Shown here: positions 52,315-61,925 of the stretch, piece by piece
Numbering within the stretch: the stretch's first letter is position 1
Layout of the letters: every line of letters begins with the position of its first letter
From: Eubacteriaceae bacterium
GTDB lineage: Bacteria > Bacillota > Clostridia > Eubacteriales > Anaerofustaceae
Length of the DNA: 64,000 nucleotides
NCBI GenBank assembly: GCA_009782875.1
Contig: WRIE01000004.1
Coordinates: forward strand, 1-64,000
Direction of reading: 5' to 3'
Made by a program: the position numbers and the translations under genes
The notes under the pieces: model-generated
The model's input: the letters and a program-made list of their open reading frames with translations, nothing else
What the model was told of the DNA's origin: nothing
Database searches by the model: none

Positions 52315-53286
52315 ATGCCGTTTTTTCTAGGAGTAGCAATATACATACTGTTTAAAGTTCTTTATCGAGGTTTCTATGTAGTTAACCAGAATGAGAGGGC
52401 TGTAATCACAGTGTTTGGCAAAGCCAAACGTGTAAAGGACAGCCTGGAATTTAGGAATGTTTCCAAATCACTCAGGGACGACGAGCGGGAGCGCTACAAC
52501 TATCCTGAGCTGCAGGTCGTTATGCCGGGAGGCCCATATTTCAAATGGCCATGGGAGAAAGTGCACAAAGTCTCGGTCGCCACCCATACATCAAATATGG
52601 CTTTTGACCCTGAGTTCCCTGATGCCAACAAAAACAACACGATTTTGGAAGCAATAACAAAAGACCAGCTCAATATCGAGTTGACCGGCCAGGTGCGCTA
52701 CCAAGTATCTGAGAACAACTTGTATGCATACCTATTTGGCGTTAAAAACCCGATTGCCCACGTTATGGGATATTTTGTTTCAGTTCTCAGGGAGAGGATT
52801 GCAAACTTTGAAGGCAATCCAACTGTAATTGGGGATCTGGAGGGAAGCGCAGAGATTTTCCAAGGAGCAAACATCTCAATTAATGACCTTCGCAAAAACC
52901 TTGCAGACATCAATGACCATATGGACAGCGAATGCGCTGTGTCTGAAGCCCGCTACGGAGTTGTGCTGGAAGCTTCCCTAATCACAGGCATTGACCCGCC
53001 GCCTGAAGTCGAGTCGGCCTTGGCGGCAATCAACACAGCCTACAACCAAGTCTCTTCCGACATCAGTTTGGCGCAAGCTGCTGCTGACCAGAGAATTGTG
53101 CAATCAAAACGTGCAGTTGAAATTGAAATGTTAAAAGCCACAAGCGAGACAGAGCAGCTCAACTTGCTCGCCGGGGAGCTGATGAGCCTGAAGGAGCACG
53201 GTGGAAAGCCAGCCCTGGATGCTTATGTGCGAAATGCCAAACTGGCATTGTATGGCCAAGCCAAAACAATCTACAAATCGGAATAA
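52315..53286 (+). CDS. SPFH (stomatin/flotillin-like) membrane protein 1
   Basis: 323 residues. One N-terminal membrane segment (LGVAIYILFKVLYRGFYVV). SPFH/band-7 domain: QNERAVITVFGKAKRV, MPGGPYFKWPWEKVHKVSVA, TKDQLNIELTGQVRYQVS and VLRERIANFEGNPT. The C-terminal helix is rich in Ala/Gln/Glu (AAADQRIVQSKRAVEIEMLK). GGAGGTGA lies 9 bases before ATG. Such proteins form ring assemblies at the membrane. Sixteen bases before the paralogous next gene. Confidence 0.88.
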   Translation: MPFFLGVAIYILFKVLYRGFYVVNQNERAVITVFGKAKRVKDSLEFRNVSKSLRDDERERYNYPELQVVMPGGPYFKWPWEKVHKVSVATHTSNMAFDPEFPDANKNNTILEAITKDQLNIELTGQVRYQVSENNLYAYLFGVKNPIAHVMGYFVSVLRERIANFEGNPTVIGDLEGSAEIFQGANISINDLRKNLADINDHMDSECAVSEARYGVVLEASLITGIDPPPEVESALAAINTAYNQVSSDISLAQAAADQRIVQSKRAVEIEMLKATSETEQLNLLAGELMSLKEHGGKPALDAYVRNAKLALYGQAKTIYKSE

Positions 53287-53302
53287 TGGAGGATTTAAGA
53301 TA

Positions 53303-54202
53303 ATGAGGATCTTGCCCAGTATATTGTTGAATATACTTATGCTCATCTCTGGAATTGTTTTCACCTTTGTGGCCAGCAATCTGTTGGCACTGTTAATGCG
53401 TTTGCTGGGGTTCTATACAACAGTAAATGAGCGCCAAGCAGTCGTGTACATATTGTTTGGCAATGTTGTTGGTATTTTGGTCGAGCCTGGGATCCATTTT
53501 TTATGGAAAGACCTAGGTCCAAAAGCCCTCTTCATCAACTGGCTTGGAAGAAGGGTCGAGGTTGATATGCGCTTAGACCAGCAGTATTTGCGCAGCCAAG
53601 CAGTCAATTCGGAAGAAGGCGCCCCAATGGGCGTAGGGCTCTGGTATGAGATGTATATAAATGACCCGATAGCATACATTTTCCGCAACACAGACCCAAG
53701 AGGCTCTCTTACAGCAAATGTTGGCAATTCCACTGTGCGTTGCTTGTCAAATTTGCCACTTGAGAGCATGATGGCTAGCCGGCACACGATGAGCAAAACA
53801 GTTCGTGAGGAAGTATCAGAAAAGTCGCAAGAATGGGGATACCGGCTAGGCTCTTGCTACATCAGGAAAGTGCAATTCATGGACAAGAACATGATAACCC
53901 AGATCCAAAACAAAGTAGTTAACCGCCTAAGGCAAGTCACATCTGCTATTATGCAGGAAGGCGCCAACCAAGTCAGCGTTATTAAAAACACTGCAGACAA
54001 GGAAGCAGCTGTCGACTTCGGAAAAGCTTCTGCAATCAGGCCGCAGATCGTTGGCGAGATGTATAGCATGATTTCCGAAGATGATGATGTCTGCGCCGCT
54101 TTGCTTGAGATTTTGGAAGTGAATGAAATCATTGCAAACAAAGCGATTTTGCATCTTCTTCCCAATCAAGTCCAGCTAAACTTGTTGCACAGCGAAGCTT
54201 AG
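53303..54202 (+). CDS. SPFH (stomatin/flotillin-like) membrane protein 2
   Basis: 299 residues from ATG 53303, preceded by GGAGG at 53288-53292. N-terminal hydrophobic region of about 45 residues (ILLNILMLISGIVFTFVASN). SPFH domain: VNERQAVVYILFGNVVGILV, EPGIHFLWKDLGPKALFINW, then GYRLGSCYIRKVQFMDKNMI. C-terminal helix NTADKEAAVDFGKASAIRPQ. Paralogous to the gene before it; the pair probably forms a mixed assembly. Confidence 0.87.
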   Translation: MRILPSILLNILMLISGIVFTFVASNLLALLMRLLGFYTTVNERQAVVYILFGNVVGILVEPGIHFLWKDLGPKALFINWLGRRVEVDMRLDQQYLRSQAVNSEEGAPMGVGLWYEMYINDPIAYIFRNTDPRGSLTANVGNSTVRCLSNLPLESMMASRHTMSKTVREEVSEKSQEWGYRLGSCYIRKVQFMDKNMITQIQNKVVNRLRQVTSAIMQEGANQVSVIKNTADKEAAVDFGKASAIRPQIVGEMYSMISEDDDVCAALLEILEVNEIIANKAILHLLPNQVQLNLLHSEA

Positions 54203-54619
54203 CGGATTCATCAATATCAAATAGATCCAAGCCGCCACATAAAAATGGGCCAAGGGAGTGATCCTTTGGCTCGTTATCTTGAGCAATTCATTACCTTTAA
54301 GTTTAGTGCATTTCTCTATTCGAATAACAATGCCTTTCATAAATTCCAAATTATTGTGTGTTAACCGGGCGGTTTGCTTTTTGGCTTCAGTACGGCCGAT
54401 GGGCAGCTTTATTTCCAAGTTTAAGTCGATCGCGCAGATGAGGGCGTCTCACATCGCATTAGGCTGGCTTACGCGCCACACGTCTATGTGGCCAGCCTCC
54501 ATCCAGTTGTGTTTTCAAGCAGCTGTTGCCAAGCGCTTAGACGAAATCATAGCGTGGGTGTTTTATGCCCTTTATGTATACGTAAATTGCTTTTTAACTT
54601 TGCCCCTGGCGCGCCCTTC
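54203..54619. other. Spacer after the SPFH genes
   Basis: 417 bases. A leftward 80-codon frame (54176-54418) has one hydrophobic segment but no recognisable family and overlaps the SPFH stop. I do not call it a gene. Confidence 0.4.
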
Positions 54620-55153
54620 TTATCCGAACACTTCACAAGCGGCGATAAGATGCAGCATTTCCTCATCGGCTTTGTCTCGACCGTATGCATCAAAGAACAG
54701 TTGGCGGTATCTATCTGTTTTGAGGTTAAAACCTAACGACCAAGCTCCCCAAAAGAGGTCAATGTGCTTGTCGCCAACACCACCGCTGCAAGGTCAACGA
54801 AGCCGTAGTCAACGTTATGCAATAGGGCGAGCCTCTGGCCAAGCATCTCCGACAATCGCTCCGGTTGTTCAAGATATTTAATTTTCGGTGAGCAAATAAT
54901 CATGGCTGATATCAAAACAATATATAGCGACTTTTGCTGCCAGTCCCTTGCTGATGAAAAAGCGTGTCAACTCATACTCTCGGCTTAAATCCCCGACAGA
55001 GCCAATTTTCAGAAAATATCCACCGTCTTTGTCTATGAATATTACTTTGGCATTCTCTGGACAGCTACTGTCAAATAGCTTTGCCTCGAACAAGCAAGGA
55101 TGCAAAATATCCGGGTATTCAGCTATATTCACGGTTAGATGAGTCAAGGCCAT
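54620..55153 (-). pseudogene. Broken aminoglycoside phosphotransferase-like gene
   Basis: Leftward pieces: MALTHLTVNIAEYPDILHPC, VIFIDKDGGYFLKIGSVGDL, SREYELTRFFISKGLAAKVA, then after a frameshift YLEQPERLSEMLGQRLALLH, then GDKHIDLFWGAWSLGFNLKT and DEEMLHLIAACEVFG before a TAA at 54622-54620. This is the APH(3')-type kinase order. The middle, about 100 codons including the catalytic H-G-D loop, is deleted around 54801-54810, where NVDY joins GFVDL. The start overlaps the end of the NUDIX relic by 10 bases. Confidence 0.82.
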
Positions 55154-55745
55154 GCTGGTTTCTCCCATTCATTTGAAACAACATGCGACACTCCGTACTG
55201 TAAGCGAGATATGTCGGTTTTCAGCGCTTCAGGGTATAGCGCAAGGCCATCAAGGTTGTCAAATTGGTAGCCATGCGAGATCAACCAAGCCACTGCCAGT
55301 TGTTTGATCGAAACGCAAAACGGCTTCATCCGACAAATCCACGAAGTAAGACAGAGCAGTCTTGTGGTTTGATGCCCCGTTCCCCAAAAAGATTTTTGTG
55401 GATAAGCGCCAGCTCTCCAATCGTACAATCAATATCTATCTCCTCGGATAGTTCGCGCTTTAGAGCGGCTTTGGTTGTTTCGCCGAAACGCACCTGCCGC
55501 CGGCAGCATAATAGTAGTGGTCATGGCTGTTTGTAGCCATGAGATTTGCCGTCATGCTGGATAATTACGCCGACGCGAGAATTGAACACGCCACCATCAG
55601 TATTATAGCTGCAGTCTCCCGATTGTCCCATCCTGTTCCATTCGCCCGGCTTTACAGAACAATCCTTGGCAAGATTCGCGAATTCCACTCCGCCATCCAT
55701 TTTCTTCACGGTCTCTGGATATTGGAACACAGGTATCCTCGCCAT
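55144..55745 (-). pseudogene. Broken NUDIX hydrolase gene
   Basis: Leftward pieces: FNSRVGVIIQHDGK, then HYYYAAGGR with VSAKQPKPL in shifted frames (the NUDIX box region, normally GGRVxxGE...REExxEE), then MKPF, then LDGLALYPEALKTDISRLQY and GVSHVVSNEWE before TGA. Frame changes interrupt the NUDIX box. It was translationally coupled to the aminoglycoside-kinase-like gene that follows, so both decayed as one operon. Confidence 0.7.
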
Positions 55746-55924
55746 TCTACATTACAATTACAACTTAAACTCAAATCAATAAACATGTCAACCCATTATC
55801 CGGCTGCCGCCAACCGTTTCTGGAGCTGGCATATCACAAATGAAAAAAGAATAATGACACGAGTTAGGCCAACTCTTGAATTCTACTAAAGAGCTGGACA
55901 TTGCTTTTCCCATATCATTAATAC

Positions 55925-56752
55925 CTACTTGCTGCTGTAAAGCGCGCCTGCCTCCAACGATCTTTCAGTAGCGCCTAAGAGCTCGCTGACAGTGACCAGC
56001 TGGTAGCCTTGCCTCACCAGCTCCGGTATAACCCGCTCCATTGCTTCCGCCGTGAAACTGTGCAGGTCATGGCATAGGATGATGCTTCCATCCTTTACGG
56101 AGCTTATAATTATATTATAAATTATATCTGCGTTCCTTGTTTGCCAGTCTCGAGTATCAATTGACCAACTAATCAAGGATAACCCTTCTTCACGGGCAAT
56201 CTTCCGGACTTTCTCGTTAACTGAGCCATACGGCACACGGGCTGCAGCCGGTTTTACTCCTGTCAAGCGATATATTGCCTCGTTAGTGTCGTTGAATTCT
56301 TTTCTAATCCTGCTTTCAGAAAGTTTGGTTAAATAGTCATGGCTCCATGAATGCCCCATGACTTCAGAACCTTGCGCACAGATATCTTGGATAATTTTCG
56401 CATTGTTGCCCACCCGGTTGCCGACTACAAAGAATGTTGCCCGGCTGTTATATTTCTTTAGCAGCTCAAGTATCTTTGGGGTGACTTGGCTAGGGCCGTC
56501 ATCGAAAGTCAAGGCCACCATCGGCTTGTTTGGGTCAAATGAGCTTTTTTGGGCTAAAACCGCTTGTTCCGGATTTACTATAAATAAGTCTGAAAGTTCT
56601 ACATTCACTCTAAAGAATGTTGGGAACTGGGTGTTGTTTACCCTGAATTCACTTACTTCCATAGGTCTAATAGCAAAAAAAGCGAAAAATGCCATAATAA
56701 TAGATACAAATACCGACGCCAAGTATAGATCATTCGATTGTTTTTTTTTCAT
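55925..56752 (-). CDS. Polysaccharide deacetylase (NodB domain), membrane-anchored
   Basis: 275 residues. N-terminal anchor (YLASVFVSIIMAFFAFFAI), stalk of about 45 residues, NodB domain: VALTFDDGPSQVTPKILELL (TFDDGP at 82-87, catalytic Asp and metal Asp), HSWSH (134-138, metal His pair), RVPYGSVNEKVRKIAREEGL (motif 3, usually RPPYG), WSIDTRDW, and IILCHDLH with the catalytic His. It would deacetylate peptidoglycan or another cell-surface glycan outside the membrane. Monocistronic. Confidence 0.92.
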   Translation of the reverse strand: MKKKQSNDLYLASVFVSIIMAFFAFFAIRPMEVSEFRVNNTQFPTFFRVNVELSDLFIVNPEQAVLAQKSSFDPNKPMVALTFDDGPSQVTPKILELLKKYNSRATFFVVGNRVGNNAKIIQDICAQGSEVMGHSWSHDYLTKLSESRIRKEFNDTNEAIYRLTGVKPAAARVPYGSVNEKVRKIAREEGLSLISWSIDTRDWQTRNADIIYNIIISSVKDGSIILCHDLHSFTAEAMERVIPELVRQGYQLVTVSELLGATERSLEAGALYSSK

Positions 56753-56785
56753 TTGATTCCCCTTTGCCGCACAATAATCTACTGC

Positions 56786-56811
56786 GATTTGCGGCTACAT
56801 AGCCGCAAATC
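56786..56811. repeat. Perfect 11-bp stem upstream of the deacetylase gene
   Basis: GATTTGCGGCT (56786-56796), ACAT loop, AGCCGCAAATC (56801-56811). It lies 34 bases before the deacetylase start, in its leader or promoter. Leader structure or operator. Confidence 0.5.
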
Positions 56812-57223
56812 TTTAAGCTTGATAATAGTTTGTCCAGCCTAATATGAAATTAATAAGCTGCCTGGAATAATATGAGCTTTAATGATTGCTTAATCAAAAC
56901 ACCCATTTATCCAGGACACCCATCATTTCTAATGCTAATAGCATCCGGGCACCCAGCTAGCAGTTTGTTCCAATGCTTGTCTAGCTTCCCAAAGCATTTT
57001 CTAGAGGTTGAGCATGCCGTAAATATTTGGCGTGAATTTTGGCATAAAATATTTGAAGTGATTGACAAATCACTTCTAAATATGCGAGCTTGCTAATATA
57101 AATCAGCAAAGAAGCTGAGGGCTCCGGTTCCCCAGCGTTTTCTGTTTTTACAGGTAAACCGTTTGTAATGAGCAGCAGGCCAAAAGCCGCAGTGCGGCGT
57201 GTTACAAAAGCAATATTCATAGC

Positions 57224-57263
57224 AATGGCGCTGTGGTCGACAAACCACAGCGCCATTTTTTTA
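57224..57263 (+). terminator. Strong intrinsic terminator with no clear gene upstream
   Basis: AATGGCGCTGTGGT (57224-57237) pairs perfectly with ACCACAGCGCCATT (57244-57257), followed by TTTTTT. It is an excellent rightward terminator, but the preceding 450 bases hold no recognised gene. It lies inside a 35-codon frame (57168-57275, MSSRPKAAVRRVTKAIFIAM...). Confidence 0.75.
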
Positions 57264-57596
57264 GAAACGGAATGATAAATGTTGGCAAGAATTATTTTAC
57301 TTAAAGGATGCCACCGAATTGTCCGTGTGTGAATCCCAGGCATTCGAGAGCGATCAACAATGTTTGCGCATAAGGCTACAAAGCCGATGGAATTCACTAT
57401 GTGGCGCTTGCGTACATTGACAAATGGCACTATTGAACATACAATAGTACTTACAATGATTTTTTATAGAATAAATCATTGCCTATTATCAAATAAACCA
57501 CATAATACATCCTTTGGCATCATATTCCTTATAATCTGTTGCCAAGGATTGCGCTAGAAGTTATTATAAATCCAACTTAAAAGGCAAATTATTGAT

Positions 57597-59162
57597 ATGA
57601 TTGGCGACCAAGTCCCCACAGACACTAAATACGATATTATCATCAAAAGCGGCTTTGTTTTTGATGGATTGGGCAATGGTGGCATAATGGCAGATATTGG
57701 CATAACAAATGGAAAGATCGCTTATATCGGCAGCCTTTCCAATGCTAAAGCGCGACGCTTTATTGATGCCAGCGGCAAAATCGTTGCCCCTGGCTTTATC
57801 GACATCCATACCCATGCAGACAGGGATATTGAAAGAATCCCATCTGCTGGAAACTACTTGCTTCAAGGTGTCACAACAGTCCTTGGAGGCAATTGTGGAG
57901 CCAGCCTTGCCGGTGTTGATGTGGGAAGATTCCTAGGAGGCTTGACAGGGCTTGCCATAAATTTTGGAACGCTTGTAGGTTTTGGCGATATTCGTACAGC
58001 AGCCCTTGCGGATCCCACTATAAAATACCCTTCGGCTGACGAGCTTGCCAAAATGCAAGCTTTGGCTGGACAAGCCATGGAAGAGGGCGCCTTCGGATTG
58101 TCAATGGGGCTAGAGTACGTGCCCGACAGGTTCGCATCTACAGATGAAATAGTCCAAATCGCAAAAGTAGCAAGCTCTTTTGGAGGGTTTTGCGCAATAC
58201 ATAGCAGAGACGAGCAGACAGGAGTGTTGGCTTCCATTGCAGAAACGGTCCAAATAGCCCGTGAAGCCAGAGCGCCTGTGCAAATCTCCCATTTGAAGGC
58301 ATGCGGGAAAGAGGTTTGGGGATACTCTTCCTCAATTTTAAGCATGGTCTTTCTCGCGCGCTCAATGGGTATTGACATCACAGCCGATGTCTATCCTTAC
58401 ACAGCCTCAAGGACATATTTGTCCCAGCTTTACCCGGCTTGGGCGCTTGAAGGCGGCAAAAGCGGGCTAGAGGAGAGATGGGCAGACCCTTTGCTCAAAA
58501 AGCGTATACGCTCGTATAGCGCCAGCCAAATCCAGATAAGGGTAGGGGAGGATTTCTCACTGATCCAGATTTCTGTTTGCCCTTCCAACCGCGAGTGGGA
58601 GGGGTTGGCAATGAGCGAAGTCTTGTCTGGCCTTGGCAAAGAACAATCAATGGACAACCTGTTGGATTTAGTCCATATGCTCTACACTGCGACTGGCGAT
58701 GTTTTCATAATCTACCATTACATTAATGAGCAAGATATTAACGCTTTCATCCGCGCCCCCTTTGTTATGGTCGCCTCTGATGGCGAAATTCATGCATACC
58801 AAGAGGGTTCCCCCCATCCAAGGAGCTATGGGGCTTTTCCAAGGGTTCTTTCCCGGTATGTCAATAACGCAAACGTGCTGTCTGCAGAGGAAGCTGTCTA
58901 TAAGATGTCAGCAATGCCGGCTGCAAGGATGGGGCTTGTTGACAGGGGCCTTGTCAAAGAAGGCTTTTGGGCGGATCTGGCAATATATGATGAAAACGGG
59001 ATAAGCGACAGGGCAAGCTTCCAAAATCCCCACCAATATCCCACTGGAATAGAATATGTGCTGGTCAATGGCGAAGTCGCTGTCGAAGAAAGCAAACTGG
59101 CGAATGCAGCAAGCGGCATGGCTTTGTTTGGGCCAGGCTGCAAGGCTTTGACGGATGCTTGA
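57597..59162 (+). CDS. N-acyl-D-amino-acid deacylase (D-aminoacylase) family amidohydrolase
   Basis: 521 residues. DIIIKSGFVFDGLGNGG opening, APGFIDIHTHADRDIERIPS with metal His71/His73, TTVLGGNCGASLAGVD with bridging Cys100, FCAIHSRDE and VQISHLKACGKEVWG (two further His ligands), VASDGEIHAYQEGSPHPRSY (Asp). This is the set known for zinc-dependent D-aminoacylases, which split N-acyl-D-amino acids or act on N-acyl-D-Glu/D-Asp. It leads directly into a peptide-type ABC importer, suggesting uptake and cleavage of D-amino-acid conjugates, for example from peptidoglycan turnover. Confidence 0.9.
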   Translation: MIGDQVPTDTKYDIIIKSGFVFDGLGNGGIMADIGITNGKIAYIGSLSNAKARRFIDASGKIVAPGFIDIHTHADRDIERIPSAGNYLLQGVTTVLGGNCGASLAGVDVGRFLGGLTGLAINFGTLVGFGDIRTAALADPTIKYPSADELAKMQALAGQAMEEGAFGLSMGLEYVPDRFASTDEIVQIAKVASSFGGFCAIHSRDEQTGVLASIAETVQIAREARAPVQISHLKACGKEVWGYSSSILSMVFLARSMGIDITADVYPYTASRTYLSQLYPAWALEGGKSGLEERWADPLLKKRIRSYSASQIQIRVGEDFSLIQISVCPSNREWEGLAMSEVLSGLGKEQSMDNLLDLVHMLYTATGDVFIIYHYINEQDINAFIRAPFVMVASDGEIHAYQEGSPHPRSYGAFPRVLSRYVNNANVLSAEEAVYKMSAMPAARMGLVDRGLVKEGFWADLAIYDENGISDRASFQNPHQYPTGIEYVLVNGEVAVEESKLANAASGMALFGPGCKALTDA

Positions 59163-59218
59163 TATAATTTTATATCGGTTTAAACAAATTTAAACATAAA
59201 AAAGAAGGGGAATTTCTT

Positions 59219-60814
59219 ATGAAAAAAGCATTGCTCATCATTTTGGCGTCAGCCATGGCATTGAGTTTTTTGGCTGGTTGCGGAAACTCAAACAACCAAA
59301 ACCAGCAAAGCGGCGGAAGCGAGGGCGGGGTCAAGAACCCTGGGATCGTCGTTATTGCTTCTGACAGCGAGCCTACTCTGCTCGATCCACACATCGCATA
59401 TGACCCTATGTCTTCCAATGCGATTTTGCAAACATACGAGACACTGGTCGTTTATGAAGGTGAAACCTCAGAAATAGTCCCGTTCTTGGCAAAAGATTGG
59501 GAAATCACAGAAGAAGGCAAAGTATGGACTTTTTATTTGAGGGATGATGTCAACTTTTCAGATGGGACGCCTTTCAACGCAGAAGCAGTAAAGGTGAATT
59601 TTGAAAGAATTCTTGATATCAACCAAGGCCCTGCATGGATCTTCGATATGGTCGTTGATGTGGAGGCTGTAGATGAATTCACAGCCCGTTTCACTTTGGA
59701 ATATCCATATGCGTCATTCCTTCACGGCCTGGCCTCGGGCAACGGCGGAGTGTTTATCAGCCCAAAGGCAATCCATGACAATGCTGTTGATGGAGACTGG
59801 GCCCAAGCTTGGCTTCGCGACAACATGGTTGGCACAGGCCCTTATATGTTGGAAAGCTGGGTAATAGGGCAAGGTTGGAGCATGGTCCAAAACCCTGGCT
59901 ACTGGCGAGGATGGGAAGGGGAGCATGTAGAAAAGATTGAGCTTCGGGTAATCAAGGAGTCAGCCTCCCGCATGCTGATGCTGGAAAACGGCGATGCGGA
60001 TTTTGCAGAGAATATAACAAGGGACACATTGGACCAGCTCTTTGACAATCCCGATGTTGTAGTTTTGCAAAAACCATCCATCAACGTTTTGAACATCTGC
60101 TTTAACAACACACGTGGCGCTTTGCAAGACAAGCTTGTGCGCCAAGCGATGAGCTACGCGTTTTCTTATGATGATGCCGTGTTTGGCATTTACACAGGCA
60201 GGGCCTCATACCAGACTGGCGCCATGGCTAACGGGGTCTGGGGATTCAACCCGTCCTTGGAGCGCTATGAGACCAACTTGGAGAAAGCAAAAGAGCTTCT
60301 TGAGCAAGCCGGTTATCCCGGTGGGGGCGGCTTGAGGTTCACTTGCCAGACAGAGACAGGCGCTGACGATTATGGCAAAGTAGTAGAATTGTTCCAATCT
60401 GACATGGCAAAAATCGGCATTACAATCGATATCCAAGTATTGTCTTGGGCGACAATAGCTGACATGTTGCAAACCCCTGAGGGCGCTGCTGACATGTTTA
60501 TCACTGGGGTGTATCCGGACTTCCCGGATCCTGACAATGCGCTTTATGCCCAATTCCATACATCAGGAATCGGCAACATCAACCAATCATTCTATATGAA
60601 TGAAGAAGTCGACAAACTGCTTGACCAAGCCAGGCGCACAATTGACGATACTGAGCGGGAAGCTTTGTATTATGAGATCCAGACAATAGTCAATGAAGAC
60701 GCGCCTTGCCTCTTTGTCTTGGTTAGGGATATGATGCAAACCTACAGGGCATGGGTTAATGGATATGTGTATAACCCATTTGTAACACGGACCTACTATC
60801 CGATCTCCAAGTAA
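59219..60814 (+). CDS. Peptide/nickel-type ABC transporter binding lipoprotein
   Basis: 531 residues. Lipobox SFLAGC, then a Gln/Gly/Ser linker. SBP family 5 fold: EPTLLDPHIAYDPMSSNAIL, FLAKDWEITEEGKVWTFYLR, VNFSDGTPFNAEAVKVNFER, GTGPYMLESW, ALQDKLVRQAMSYAFSYDDA, and a C-terminal YEIQTIVNEDAPCLFV. It collects peptides or acylated amino acids outside the membrane. AAGAAGGGG is its ribosome site. It is 56 bases after the deacylase gene. Confidence 0.93.
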   Translation: MKKALLIILASAMALSFLAGCGNSNNQNQQSGGSEGGVKNPGIVVIASDSEPTLLDPHIAYDPMSSNAILQTYETLVVYEGETSEIVPFLAKDWEITEEGKVWTFYLRDDVNFSDGTPFNAEAVKVNFERILDINQGPAWIFDMVVDVEAVDEFTARFTLEYPYASFLHGLASGNGGVFISPKAIHDNAVDGDWAQAWLRDNMVGTGPYMLESWVIGQGWSMVQNPGYWRGWEGEHVEKIELRVIKESASRMLMLENGDADFAENITRDTLDQLFDNPDVVVLQKPSINVLNICFNNTRGALQDKLVRQAMSYAFSYDDAVFGIYTGRASYQTGAMANGVWGFNPSLERYETNLEKAKELLEQAGYPGGGGLRFTCQTETGADDYGKVVELFQSDMAKIGITIDIQVLSWATIADMLQTPEGAADMFITGVYPDFPDPDNALYAQFHTSGIGNINQSFYMNEEVDKLLDQARRTIDDTEREALYYEIQTIVNEDAPCLFVLVRDMMQTYRAWVNGYVYNPFVTRTYYPISK

Positions 60815-60904
60815 GTATAACGAAAATTAAGCCATCACTATTGAATCCGGCGCGTCTCCTTTAAGTGGATGCGCCGGAAAGCCTTGCTAAGGAGGGAAAA
60901 CGAT

Positions 60905-61912
60905 ATGGTTGCCTATACCGCAAGAAGGTTGATGCTCGCCATTGTAGTGCTCATTGGCATGTCCCTGATGACTTTCTATATATCCCATGCCATCCCTGGA
61001 GATCCTGCGCGCTTGGCCTCAGGCGCCCATGCCAAAGCGGAGCAAGTTGAAAGCTTGCGGGTGCAAATGGGGTTGGACAAGCCTTTGCCGGTCCAGTATA
61101 TGATATACATGAAAGGCATCATAAGCGGGGATTTAGGGACATCTGTCAGCACAAGAAGGCCTGTGGCAGACGAGCTGAAGGAGTACTTGCCTGCGACTAT
61201 AGAGCTATCTGTTTTCGCGCTGATAATTAGCGTTGTGGCAGGGGTGTTTTTTGGCATAGTCTCTGCTGTTAGGCGCAATAGCGCCCTTGACCATTTTCTG
61301 AGGGTTTTCAGCCTGGTTGGGGCTTCCATACCTGTTTTCTGGCTGGGGCTGCTTTTCTTGATTTTTTTCTACAAACAACTAAATGTGCTGCCGATTGGCG
61401 GCAGGATAGGCATTGGAATCAATCCTCCTACAAAAGCGACGGGCCTATATATCATTGACAGCATTTTAAGCGGCGATGGGATAGCCCTAAAAAGCAGCAT
61501 ATCCCATTTGGTATTGCCTTCAATAACCCTTGGCTACTCTTCAATGGGAGTATTTACCCGCATGGCCAGGTCTTGTGTGCTTGAAGTGCTCTCCGCTGAC
61601 TATATCCGCACTGCAAGGGCAAAGGGCCTCAAGGAGACAATTGTCGTATACAAGCATGCTCTGCGCAACGCTATTTTGCCTTTGATCACACTGGTGGGAT
61701 TGCAATTCGCATACTTGCTGGGGGGCACTGTCTTAACAGAAACCATATTCTCTTGGCCTGGGCTTGGTAGCTACAGCGTTACAGCCATAACCAACCTGAA
61801 CTTCCCTGCAATAATGGGTGTCACACTAACTATAACCACGTTGTTTGTTGTGATAAACTTGATAACTGATCTTTGCTATGCAATAGCAGACCCCCGAATT
61901 GTTTATAAGTAA
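60905..61912 (+). CDS. Peptide-type ABC transporter permease DppB
   Basis: 335 residues from ATG 60905, chosen because AGGAGGG lies 7-8 bases upstream. Six spans. VAYTARRLMLAIVVLIGMSL opening, HAIPGDPARLASGAHAKAEQ, LGLDKPLPVQY-like MGLDKPLPVQYMIY, and the coupling loop YIRTARAKGLKETIVVYKHA. Partner of DppC. Confidence 0.93.
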   Translation: MVAYTARRLMLAIVVLIGMSLMTFYISHAIPGDPARLASGAHAKAEQVESLRVQMGLDKPLPVQYMIYMKGIISGDLGTSVSTRRPVADELKEYLPATIELSVFALIISVVAGVFFGIVSAVRRNSALDHFLRVFSLVGASIPVFWLGLLFLIFFYKQLNVLPIGGRIGIGINPPTKATGLYIIDSILSGDGIALKSSISHLVLPSITLGYSSMGVFTRMARSCVLEVLSADYIRTARAKGLKETIVVYKHALRNAILPLITLVGLQFAYLLGGTVLTETIFSWPGLGSYSVTAITNLNFPAIMGVTLTITTLFVVINLITDLCYAIADPRIVYK

Positions 61913-61925
61913 GGAAAACGTTTGT

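Larger units (their letters stand above)
56753..57596. other. Spacer with two strong stem-loops
   Basis: 840 bases between the divergent deacetylase and D-aminoacylase genes. It contains the stems at 56786-56811 and 57224-57263 and a possible 35-codon frame at 57168-57275. No larger gene is supported. Confidence 0.45.

Noticed and set aside
54176-54418. 80-codon leftward frame after the SPFH genes
   Set aside because: It has one hydrophobic stretch but overlaps the SPFH stop, lacks a clear ribosome site, and I recognise no family.
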